Assembly (NCBI GenBank): GCA_946481355.1
Contig: CAMLNH010000042.1
Location: 1-12,167, forward strand
DNA: 12,167 nucleotides
From: an uncultured Curvibacter sp.
Lineage (GTDB): Bacteria; Pseudomonadota; Gammaproteobacteria; Burkholderiales; Burkholderiaceae
Direction: 5' to 3'
A model generated the notes under the pieces. That model worked only from the letters and a program-made list of their open reading frames with translations, was not told the DNA's origin and did no database searches. Within the stretch, counting starts at the first letter, position 1; each line of letters starts with the position of its first letter. The translations under genes were made by a program, and so were the position numbers. Of the stretch, positions 1 to 6,232 are shown one piece after another.

Positions 1-117
1 AATGCTGATTTCTCAAAATACCTTCCAGGTTCAGGAGGAGTTGGTGGAGCTGCGGTGATAGGCAACAGCAACATCACATGGATCACCACGGGTACGCGAC
101 TGGGGGCAGTGCAATGA
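1..117 (+). CDS. C-terminal tail of an unidentified upstream gene (partial)
   Basis: Frame 1 is open from the first base to a TGA at 115-117 and gives a 38-residue tail, rich in Gly, Thr, Ile and Asn (it contains PGSGGVGGAAVIGNSN and ends TGTRLGAVQ). I do not recognise it. The support for a real gene is that its stop overlaps the RHS start as ATGA (114-117), the usual sign of translational coupling, and there is no in-frame stop before that. If so, the RHS gene is at least the second gene of an operon, and the partner might be a secreted or surface protein made together with it; that role is inference. The main alternative is a chance open frame of this length. Confidence 0.5.
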   Translation, partial: NADFSKYLPGSGGVGGAAVIGNSNITWITTGTRLGAVQ

Positions 118-3100
118 ACAAGAATAACAAACGCGTGTCTATGCTGCTGCGCCGCCTCAGCGCAGGGCTGCTGATAAGCCTTGCAGCATCAGCTGTTCAT
201 GCACAGAGCATCATCGTTCGAATGAGCAGCTTTGAATACGACGCCAACGGCTTGGTGATCAAGGAGATCATCGAGCCCAACACCCCGAACGATTGCCTTG
301 AGGCTATATATGCCAACGATGTATATGGGAACAAGGGCAGTATCAATGTTAGCGCTTGCGCTGGAGCTACTGGATACGCTGTTTCAAGTGCAACGGAGAC
401 TAGAGTTACAAGCCATAACTATGGCGAAAATGGTCGCTTTATAAAGAGTACAACAAATGCAAAGAACCAAAACGAACTTCATATTCATGATGAACGGTTC
501 GGCGCAGTTATCAGTCTCACGGGTCCCAATGGATTGACTACCGGTTGGATTTACGATGGATTTGGGCGCGCAGTACGTGAGAATCGTGCTGACGGCACCT
601 ATAGTACTAAATCTGATCTTCTGTGCACGGACGCTACTGCCAACTGTCCTGGCTCAATCGGTGGGGCGACTGTCCAACGCGTTCTGGTAGAGCAGAGCTA
701 CTCTGCCAACGGAGGTGTGAGCGGTCCTGCGAAGCGCGAGTACTACGATAGTCTCAATCGCGTTGTTCGCCGACAGACCCAGGGCTTTGATGGGGCCGGC
801 GTCAGCACTACGTTAGTGGAAGACACCGAGTACAACGCCCAGGGCAAGGTCGCCCGACAGTCCAAACGTTATGCGCTGAACGGCGGAACAGCCTACTGGA
901 CCAGTTTCTTCTACGACGCTCTGGGGCGCCTCATCCGAGAAGAACAGACTGATCCGGACGCCTCTGGTGGCGTGGCGATCACAACACATAGCTACAACGG
1001 CCTGACGGTCACCACCACCAACAGCAAGAGCCAGGTCCGAACCGTCACCAAGAATGCTCAAGGGCAGCCCGTTCTGATCACCGACGCCTTGGGCAGCACG
1101 ACCAGCTATACCTACGACGCTGTGGGCCAGCTGATCAGCACGAACGCTGCTGGCTCCATTACCTCCTTGAGCTACAACCAACGCGGCCAGAAGATCGCCA
1201 TGAACGATCCGGCCATGGGTGCCTGGGAGTACCGCTACAACGCTTTCGGTGAGTTGGTCTGGCAACGCGACAGCCTGAACCAAGTCACCACCCAGGCCTA
1301 CGATGTGCTAGGTCGTCTGATCCAGCGTACCGAGCCTGACCTCGTCAGCCAGTGGAGCTACGACAAAAAGTTTGACGGTAACGCCTGTGGAAAGGGCATA
1401 GGCAAGCTGTGCGAAGCCACGGCAGACAACGGATACCGTCGTGTTCACCGCTACGATGCCCTGGGCCGCCCGGACACAACATCTACCGTTCTGGACAACC
1501 CCAGCAATCCAGCTGTAGTCAGTCTCAGCTACGACGCCAACACTGGCCGAGTGGCCAGCAAGACCTGGCCCACCGGCTACCAGGTCAGCTACGCCTACAG
1601 TGCCCTGGGTTACCTCACTGGTGTGACGGGCGGCGGTACCAATGGCTTTAGCCAGACCGTGAGCTACCAGGTTCAGGCTATGAACGAGCAAGGGAATATC
1701 ACCCAGTATCGTTATGGCAACCAGGTCACCACGGTAGATACGCGTAATGCGGTCAGCGGGCGCTTGAGTGCCCAGGTGGCGACTCGCGACGGTCAGAGCA
1801 GTGGCAATGTGGTCAATCGAGCCTATCAGTACGATGCCTTGAGCAACCTGACGGTGCGCAACGACAACAGCCCAGGCGTGGGCACTCAGGAGAGCTTCAG
1901 CTACGACAGCCTGAATCGCCTGACGCTGGCTACCATCCTGGGCGGCAGCGTCAGCCCGCCGCAGGTGGTCGAAGTGCTGTACGACGCACGCGGCAACATC
2001 ACGTACAAGAGCGATGTGGGGCGCTACTGGTACGATGCGGCTCGTCCCAACCGTATGACAAGCGTGACGTTAGAGACCGCCCCGGGGGCAACGATTGCGC
2101 TGACGGGCAGTCGTGTGCTGAGCTATGCGTTCGATGACAGTCTCAATGGTGCGCAGACCGTCAACGGCACGGCCATAGGCAATGGCAACCTGCTCTACAC
2201 CGTCAGCCAGGACATGGTCAACAGTCTGCATACCTTGCGCAGCGAGACCTACACGAGCTTCAACATGCCTAGCCAGATCGTGTATGGCAACTTTGTAACG
2301 AGCACGAGCAGCAGCGCAGATCGCACACTCTCCTTCGTTTATGGTCCGGAACACCAGCGTATAAAGCAGACGGTGGCCCTGAGTAGCAATGGCACCAGCG
2401 TCTACAGTGCCGGTAGCACTTGGTACCTTAACGGCGACGACGGATTGGGTTTGAGCTATGAGAAAGAAGTCAAGGACAACGGCACCATTGAGGACAAACA
2501 CTATGTGAGCGCCGGGGGAGTGGTCTTCTCGATGTTCGTGAGTCGCAGCGGCAACCTCAACGGCAAGCCGGCCATCACCACCAACTACTTCCACCATGAC
2601 CACCTGGGCAGCCTGGTGGCTATCACGGACGAGACCGGGGCGGTGACCGAGCGGCTGGCCTATGACCCCTGGGGCAAGCGGCGACAGACCAATGGACTGA
2701 GCGATGTGCTCGATTCGGTCGTTGGCTACAGCACGGATCGTGGCTTCACGATGCACGAGCATCTGGAAGAGCTTGGCGCGGTGCACATGAACGGCCGAAT
2801 CTACGATCCACTGGTTGGCCGCTTTATGAGCGCGGATATCATCGTGCAGGACCCCTACAACCTACAGAGCTTCAATCGTTATAGCTACGTGCTTAACAAT
2901 CCCCTCACCCATACGGATCCGACGGGTTGGCTCCACTGTGTAGACTCTGCGCCGCCTTACGACGATTGCATCGGTCCGGGGGACGGAGGTGGTGTGCCGC
3001 AATCTGAAGGTACATTGCCGGGCGTAACGGTCACGGGTGATAGATATGACCCATATTTTCTAGCTCCAGAGGTACTGCTGCCGGAAATGTTGCCCGGGAA

Positions 3101-3635
3101 AGCATTCCCAGCATGGCTTGGGATGGGTGCAAGTGGGAGCGGGCTGACGCTAACCTCATCTGCGGCAAAAGCGGCTCCTGTGATCGAGGGTTTGAAAACG
3201 CCGTCAAAGCAGCCTAGGTTTGTCAAGGGATCGATTCAATGCTCATATGATGGAGCAGTCTGCCGAGCAAAGGTCTATGAAGAGCGGTTTCACTATACAG
3301 GCAAGATGAAAGCGGTATGGTTTAAGGTTGACTGGGACGACCCATCCAAGGTTAAAAGCATCAGCTTGTCAACTTTCTTGCCAAACTCAATGAAAGCACT
3401 GAGCTTAGAATTGAAGGTTGCAACTCAGATTGGTGAGATTCTTCATGAAGCAAGAATTGATCGGCAATACTACGAAATTAGTATCGTGGATCGAATAGAA
3501 ATTTCTAAAAGATCTACGGATTACGAGCAAGGAGCTATCATGGACTGGGTTTCCAGTCCTATGGGGACAGACTGGATATACCGTACTCAGTTTCAAAGTT
3601 GTGTAACAGACTGGCTATGTGCGGAGTGGAGATAA
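114..3635 (+). CDS. Secreted RHS/YD-repeat protein with variable C-terminal tail (candidate polymorphic toxin)
   Basis: This is an RHS-repeat protein of 1173 residues. I chose the ATG at 114 because it overlaps the upstream stop (ATGA) and puts a classic Sec signal peptide at the N-terminus: basic residues 3-14, a hydrophobic core, and an AVHA|QS cleavage site after residue 30. The in-frame ATG at 78 lacks a ribosome site and spoils the signal. From about residue 42 to 800 there are many YD-type repeats (YDANG, YDGFGR, YYDSLNR, FYDALGR, YDVLGRL). The RHS-associated core runs from about 825 (YFHHDHLGSL, then LAYDPWGKRR, GRIYDPLVGRF, NRYSYVLNNP) to PLTHTDPTGW at 930-939. In the family this core forms a shell around a C-terminal effector and ends at a self-cleavage site. 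The 234-residue tail has a Gly/Pro-rich linker, then a compact domain from about 1034. No PAAR or other type VI loading domain is present, so export by Sec is inferred. Roughly the first 600 bases and the last 400 are AT-richer than the repeat region, suggesting a mosaic gene. Confidence 0.9.
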   Translation: MNKNNKRVSMLLRRLSAGLLISLAASAVHAQSIIVRMSSFEYDANGLVIKEIIEPNTPNDCLEAIYANDVYGNKGSINVSACAGATGYAVSSATETRVTSHNYGENGRFIKSTTNAKNQNELHIHDERFGAVISLTGPNGLTTGWIYDGFGRAVRENRADGTYSTKSDLLCTDATANCPGSIGGATVQRVLVEQSYSANGGVSGPAKREYYDSLNRVVRRQTQGFDGAGVSTTLVEDTEYNAQGKVARQSKRYALNGGTAYWTSFFYDALGRLIREEQTDPDASGGVAITTHSYNGLTVTTTNSKSQVRTVTKNAQGQPVLITDALGSTTSYTYDAVGQLISTNAAGSITSLSYNQRGQKIAMNDPAMGAWEYRYNAFGELVWQRDSLNQVTTQAYDVLGRLIQRTEPDLVSQWSYDKKFDGNACGKGIGKLCEATADNGYRRVHRYDALGRPDTTSTVLDNPSNPAVVSLSYDANTGRVASKTWPTGYQVSYAYSALGYLTGVTGGGTNGFSQTVSYQVQAMNEQGNITQYRYGNQVTTVDTRNAVSGRLSAQVATRDGQSSGNVVNRAYQYDALSNLTVRNDNSPGVGTQESFSYDSLNRLTLATILGGSVSPPQVVEVLYDARGNITYKSDVGRYWYDAARPNRMTSVTLETAPGATIALTGSRVLSYAFDDSLNGAQTVNGTAIGNGNLLYTVSQDMVNSLHTLRSETYTSFNMPSQIVYGNFVTSTSSSADRTLSFVYGPEHQRIKQTVALSSNGTSVYSAGSTWYLNGDDGLGLSYEKEVKDNGTIEDKHYVSAGGVVFSMFVSRSGNLNGKPAITTNYFHHDHLGSLVAITDETGAVTERLAYDPWGKRRQTNGLSDVLDSVVGYSTDRGFTMHEHLEELGAVHMNGRIYDPLVGRFMSADIIVQDPYNLQSFNRYSYVLNNPLTHTDPTGWLHCVDSAPPYDDCIGPGDGGGVPQSEGTLPGVTVTGDRYDPYFLAPEVLLPEMLPGKAFPAWLGMGASGSGLTLTSSAAKAAPVIEGLKTPSKQPRFVKGSIQCSYDGAVCRAKVYEERFHYTGKMKAVWFKVDWDDPSKVKSISLSTFLPNSMKALSLELKVATQIGEILHEARIDRQYYEISIVDRIEISKRSTDYEQGAIMDWVSSPMGTDWIYRTQFQSCVTDWLCAEWR
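3213..3632 (+). other. Candidate C-terminal toxin domain of the RHS protein (residues ~1034-1173)
   Basis: These last 140 residues follow a low-complexity Gly/Ala/Ser stretch and match the usual size of RHS/CdiA-type C-terminal effector domains. I recognise no known toxin family and no obvious nuclease, deaminase or ADP-ribosyltransferase motif. What can be seen: mixed alpha/beta composition, a Trp/Asp/Lys-rich strand region (VWFKVDWDDPSK), one acidic-amphipathic helix region (ELKVATQIGEILHEARIDRQ), and four cysteines in two pairs, C1043/C1050 near the start and C1163/C1169 near the end. Paired cysteines would suit disulfides in an exported domain, in line with the Sec signal. Base composition is lower in GC than the RHS repeats (hand count for 3361-3420: 24 of 60). 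The toxin role is inferred from position, composition and the neighbouring small membrane protein; it could instead be a harmless surface domain. Confidence 0.5.
3628..3631 (+). promoter_or_regulatory. Ribosome binding site (GGAG) deciding the start of the candidate immunity gene
   Basis: GGAG lies inside the last codons of the RHS gene, nine bases before the ATG at 3641. It favours that start over the in-frame ATG at 3599 inside the RHS gene, and implies translation coupled to the end of the RHS gene. Confidence 0.55.
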
Positions 3636-3640
3636 ATAGA

Positions 3641-4066
3641 ATGGAAAATTTAGATATCCATCAAAAAAAACGTTGGTACGACGCTGCACTATGGGGAGGA
3701 TGGGCAGTAATCGTTGCGATGATTCTGGCCTTTTTGATGCCGGGCTCATATGAGCCATATCGAATTCCTAAAGAAAGAATTCCAGAGGCGTTAAGAGAAA
3801 TCTCAGGAAATAGTCCCAGGTACCCGTTGACACCACAAGAGCAGCAGGCAGCACAGAAAATTCTCGCTGAACACAAAGTTGGAGCGCCAGAAATTCAAGA
3901 CGTGCTCCGTTACGCCAAAAGCGGATGGTATTGGTATCTTCTTACTCCCCTTTTAATTTGGTTGGCACGTTACAAAATCAAAAAAGTAGAATTTTCCGTT
4001 CTTGATCTTTTGTTGAACTTTTTTCCTTGTTTGATAACGTTGTCGCTGGCTGTCATTTACATATGA
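3641..4066 (+). CDS. Small three-helix membrane protein, candidate immunity protein
   Basis: This 141-residue protein is not one I recognise. It starts five bases after the RHS stop, with a GGAG site overlapping the RHS end, so the two genes are almost certainly co-transcribed. Hydrophobic segments lie at about 15-33, 95-108 and 120-141. Between the first two is a polar 60-residue loop with a Gln/Ala-rich helix (TPQEQQAAQKILAEHK). Lys/Arg at 9-11 (KKR) and at 111-115 (YKIKK) predict, by the positive-inside rule, a cytoplasmic N-terminus, a periplasmic loop and a C-terminus ending in the third helix. Its place behind an RHS C-terminal domain is where immunity genes normally sit. A membrane-embedded immunity protein would fit a toxin acting at the inner membrane or in the periplasm (inference). 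Composition is AT-rich like the toxin domain (3721-3780: 26 G/C of 60). It could also be an unrelated membrane protein. Confidence 0.7.
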   Translation: MENLDIHQKKRWYDAALWGGWAVIVAMILAFLMPGSYEPYRIPKERIPEALREISGNSPRYPLTPQEQQAAQKILAEHKVGAPEIQDVLRYAKSGWYWYLLTPLLIWLARYKIKKVEFSVLDLLLNFFPCLITLSLAVIYI

Positions 4067-4100
4067 CAGTGAACTATTAAGTTGGCTTCAGTAAGTGTTC

Positions 4101-4148
4101 AACTTCGCCGAAATCTCTGTCCTTAGCGGGTTAGATTTCGGCGGAGTT
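4101..4148. repeat. Long inverted repeat downstream of the candidate immunity gene
   Basis: AACTTCGCCGAAATCT (4101-4116) faces AGATTTCGGCGGAGTT (4133-4148): 16-base arms with a single T/G mismatch (11 inner bases perfect) around a 16-base loop. It starts 34 bases past the stop of the small membrane protein. It could act as a transcript-end stem-loop, though no T-run follows, or be part of an insertion-sequence end. The pairing is directly visible; the function is not. Confidence 0.7.
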
Positions 4149-4260
4149 CTGGAGTGAACCTCTGTAGCTGGATCAGCGGGAGTCAGATCTAAGCCGTTTA
4201 CCGGACCAGTTGCAGGGTTCGGACCAATTCCTGTCCTTGCTGGGGAAAATCTCGGCGAAA
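4117..4260 (+). repeat. Degenerate direct repeat pair, CTGTCCTT...TCGGCG
   Basis: The 30 bases at 4117-4146 and those at 4231-4260 match at 21 positions without gaps. Both begin CTGTCCTT, keep a central GGG, and end around TCGGCG. A weaker third copy may lie at 4175-4196 (AGCGGG then AGATCT then GCCG). Spaced copies of a GCCGAAAT/TGTCC block remind me of the multiple terminal repeats of some IS21-family elements, but no transposase is present and this link is from memory. Confidence 0.4.
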
Positions 4261-4444
4261 TTCAATTGGCTTGTTTATCTTGAGGGCATACCCAGGCCCC
4301 GATAGTTCAAAGATAAATGCGTAAAACCCAGGAAAATTCAGAGTTAGATGATTAAATAGTTCAGAAGTGGGCGGGTCAAATCTTCGTAAATGATTGATTT
4401 TGATTCCTGAGGCATTCAAACTTAAATGAAAATCGACACCTCAG

Positions 4445-4466
4445 CCCCTCCCAAAAGGGAGAGGGG
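4445..4466 (-). terminator. GC-rich hairpin after the GST stop codon
   Basis: CCCCTCCC and GGGAGAGGGG flank AAAA, giving a strong but bulged stem directly next to the GST stop (4467-4469). Read on the minus strand it follows the gene immediately, as a transcript end would, but no clear T-run follows. Similar CCCCTC/GAGGGG intergenic hairpins are common in related genomes, so it may be a dispersed palindromic repeat. Confidence 0.4.
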
Positions 4467-5081
4467 TCAAGCCACGGTTGCCGACTCCGCCTGCATGGCC
4501 GGGCGTGCCTGCACCCGGGCCAGCCAGGCCTGCACATGCGGGTGCCGGTCCACCGGCGCCCCGATGTAGACGCTGTAGCCGATCACCGACCCCACTGACA
4601 GATCCACCAGCGAGTAAGCCTCACCCAGCATCCAGGGCTGGTGGGCCAGGCGGGCGTCGAGCAGGCCCAGCAGCTGGTCCAGGGCCTCATGCGCCGCGCT
4701 GCCATGGGCGTCACGGGGCGTGCCCATCTGGGCCGCGGCCTGCAGACGCACGAGCTGGGTGCCGTAGGTGACGTAGGCCCAGGTGCACCAGGAATAGGCC
4801 TGCAGCTGGGTTGGGGTGCCCGCTGCTGGCCACAGGCCGCGTTCCACGCCATGGCGTTCGCCAAGCCAGAGTTCGATGGCCAGGGCCTCGAACATGGGGG
4901 CGCCGTCCAGCGCCAGGGTGGGGACCTTGCCGTTGGGGTTCAGGGCCAGGTATTCGGGACGGCGCTGCTCGCCGCTCGTGATGTCCACCTTCACACGTTC
5001 GTGCGGCAGGCCGAGCTCGGCCAGGAAGCAGGCGATGGGGGTGGCGCTGGACATGGGATGCCAATAAAGGGTGAGTGACAT
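4467..5081 (-). CDS. Glutathione S-transferase family protein
   Basis: This 204-residue protein is the usual length for a cytosolic bacterial GST. The thioredoxin-like N-terminal domain (about 1-75) opens with LTLYWHPMSSATP, where Ser11/Ser12 sit at the likely active-site loop. It carries the glutathione-binding loop NPNGKVPTL with the cis-proline at residue 54, followed by FEALAI (65-69) in place of the common E-S-x-A-I. The all-helical C-terminal domain (about 85-200) includes the LGEAYSLVDLSVG segment, which matches the conserved N-capping/hydrophobic staple region of GSTs. Likely role: conjugating or reducing electrophiles with glutathione in the cytoplasm; substrate unknown. The start at 5081 is set by AGGAG seven bases upstream; a longer frame to 5195 would cross the divergent promoter region. 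It is transcribed away from the WYL regulator gene, which may control it. Confidence 0.88.
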   Translation of the reverse strand: MSLTLYWHPMSSATPIACFLAELGLPHERVKVDITSGEQRRPEYLALNPNGKVPTLALDGAPMFEALAIELWLGERHGVERGLWPAAGTPTQLQAYSWCTWAYVTYGTQLVRLQAAAQMGTPRDAHGSAAHEALDQLLGLLDARLAHQPWMLGEAYSLVDLSVGSVIGYSVYIGAPVDRHPHVQAWLARVQARPAMQAESATVA

Positions 5082-5088
5082 GAGAGGA

Positions 5089-5093
5089 CTCCT
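5089..5093 (-). promoter_or_regulatory. Ribosome binding site of the GST gene (AGGAG)
   Basis: AGGAG on the minus strand with a seven-base spacer to the ATG at 5081. It decides the start against upstream in-frame alternatives. Confidence 0.7.
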
Positions 5094-5175
5094 GAGTGGG
5101 TTGAAAGCGGCCCGGCACGGCGCCGGGGACGTGGGGGCACTGTTGCAGCAATTGCGGACAGAATTGGTCCTCAAC

Positions 5176-5182
5176 AGGAGGT
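5176..5182 (+). promoter_or_regulatory. Ribosome binding site of the WYL regulator gene (AGGAGGT)
   Basis: A full-consensus AGGAGGT ends 11 bases before the ATG at 5194. The spacing is a little long but the match is perfect, and no nearer in-frame start exists. Confidence 0.65.
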
Positions 5183-5193
5183 AGAGTGCAGTC

Positions 5194-6171
5194 ATGTTGT
5201 CGTCCTCCTCGCGCCTGCTCCGCCTGCTTTCGCTGTTGCAGACCCGCAGCCACTGGAGCGGCCTGGAGCTGGCCGAACGCCTGGTGGTGAACCCGCGTAC
5301 CCTGCGCCGTGACGTCGACCGTCTGCGCCAGCTCGGCTACGCCATCCACGCCAGCAGCGGCGTGGCCGGTGGCTATGCCTTTCGCGCCGGCCAGGCTCTG
5401 CCGCCCTTGCTGCTTGACGACGAGGAGGCCCAGGCCGTGGCCATCGCCCTGCAGACTGCGGCGGCCGGCACGGTGCAGGGCGTGGAGGAGGGCGCCCTGC
5501 GCGCGCTGGTCAAGCTCGAACAGGTAATGCCCCTGCGGCTGCGCCGCCGCGTCAAGGCCATGCGCGCGGCCATCCTGCCGTTGGAAAGCTTGCAGCCCAT
5601 GGTGGACGCCACGGCGCTGGGCAGCCTGGCCCTGGCCTGCCGCGACCAGCTGCGCACGGCTTTTGCCTATCGCGACAGCCGTGGCCAGGCCTCGGCGCGC
5701 GAGGTGGAGCCGCAGGGTCTGGTCCATACGGACAGCCGCTGGTATCTGGTGGCCTGGGATCCGGCGCGCGACGACTGGCGCACTTTCCGGCTCGACCGCA
5801 TCGAGGGTGCGCTGAGCATGGGTGCGCATTTCAAGCCGCGGCCCGGACCCGACGGCGGGGACCTGCGCGCTTACGTCGCGCGTTCCATCTCGACCTCGTC
5901 TTTCTCCGGCGAGCAGGCCTGCGTGGTGCTGCACCAGCCGCTGGCCGTGATGGCCAAACGCATTCCGCCTGCGTACGCAACGCTGAAGGCGCTGGACGAG
6001 GATCGTTGCGTGATGCGCTGTGGCACCAACCACCTCGAATCGCTGGCCTACTGGTTGCTGCTGCTGGGCGAGGAGTTCGAGGTGCAGGAGCCACCCCGGC
6101 TTCGGGAGCTGCTGCGCCAGGCGGGTGAGCGTGTGGCGCGCGGTCTCGCGCGCTCGGATGCGTCGGCCTGA
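5194..6171 (+). CDS. WYL-domain helix-turn-helix transcriptional regulator (YafY type)
   Basis: This 325-residue protein has the full architecture of the family. Residues about 1-60 form a winged helix-turn-helix (LLRLLSLLQTRSHWSGLELA, then VNPRTLRRDVDRLRQLGY as the recognition helix, then a SGVAGGYAF wing). A helical linker follows (DDEEAQAVAIALQ). The WYL domain spans about 140-215 with the namesake W183-Y184-L185 in SRWYLVAWD and the following FRLDRIE. The C-terminal WCX-like extension ends near 320. WYL domains are thought to sense small ligands or nucleic acid signals and act as activators or repressors. Being divergent from the GST gene with a shared 112-base region suggests it controls that gene and perhaps itself (inference). 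Base use is high in GC (5641-5700: 45 of 60), like the chromosome rather than the RHS island. Confidence 0.9.
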   Translation: MLSSSSRLLRLLSLLQTRSHWSGLELAERLVVNPRTLRRDVDRLRQLGYAIHASSGVAGGYAFRAGQALPPLLLDDEEAQAVAIALQTAAAGTVQGVEEGALRALVKLEQVMPLRLRRRVKAMRAAILPLESLQPMVDATALGSLALACRDQLRTAFAYRDSRGQASAREVEPQGLVHTDSRWYLVAWDPARDDWRTFRLDRIEGALSMGAHFKPRPGPDGGDLRAYVARSISTSSFSGEQACVVLHQPLAVMAKRIPPAYATLKALDEDRCVMRCGTNHLESLAYWLLLLGEEFEVQEPPRLRELLRQAGERVARGLARSDASA

Positions 6172-6232
6172 AGGGCGGCTCCGCTACACTGCCGGCACGC
6201 CGCCCCGGCCTCCATTGCTCAACGTATACCCC

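Larger units (their letters stand above)
4067..4466. other. 400-base region without a convincing gene
   Basis: Stops are frequent in the plus-strand frames examined. The only sizeable frame (minus strand, 4419 to 4198, 73 residues) begins with TTG, has no ribosome site and resembles nothing I know. What the region does hold is a long inverted repeat (4101-4148), a second short one (AAGTTG at 4079-4084 with CAACTT at 4100-4105) that would compete with it, degenerate direct copies of a CTGTCCTT...TCGGCG block, and a GC-rich hairpin beside the GST stop. Composition changes sharply at its right end, so it looks like the edge of the RHS island. Confidence 0.6.
5082..5193. promoter_or_regulatory. 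Divergent promoter region between the GST and WYL regulator genes
   Basis: These 112 bases must carry the start signals of both genes. I see no convincing -35/-10 pair on either strand. Two symmetric elements stand out: GGACAGAATTGGTCC at 5156-5170 (GGAC/GTCC arms, 5 of 7 base pairs symmetric), close to the regulator gene, and CCCGGC/GCCGGG at 5111-5127 in what would be the GST leader. The first is the better operator candidate because it is AT-cored and lies between the two starts. Confidence 0.45.

Noticed and set aside
78..113. Upstream ATG at 78 as RHS start
   Set aside because: It would add 12 residues before a perfect signal peptide, has no ribosome site, and ignores the ATGA overlap at 114.
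3599..3640. Upstream ATG at 3599 as start of the immunity candidate
   Set aside because: The ATG at 3641 has a GGAG site at proper distance and leads straight into the KKR-plus-helix N-terminus.
4198..4419. 73-residue frame on the minus strand in the region between the immunity candidate and GST
   Set aside because: TTG start, no ribosome site, no recognisable features, and it runs through the degenerate repeat block.
4067..4466. Orphan RHS toxin/immunity module
   Set aside because: No RHS-core fragment or second tail-like coding sequence is readable here.
4711..6033. 440-residue open frame on the minus strand
   Set aside because: It lies opposite the WYL regulator and out of frame over GST; Arg/Gln/His/Gly-rich composition typical of an antisense shadow in high-GC DNA.
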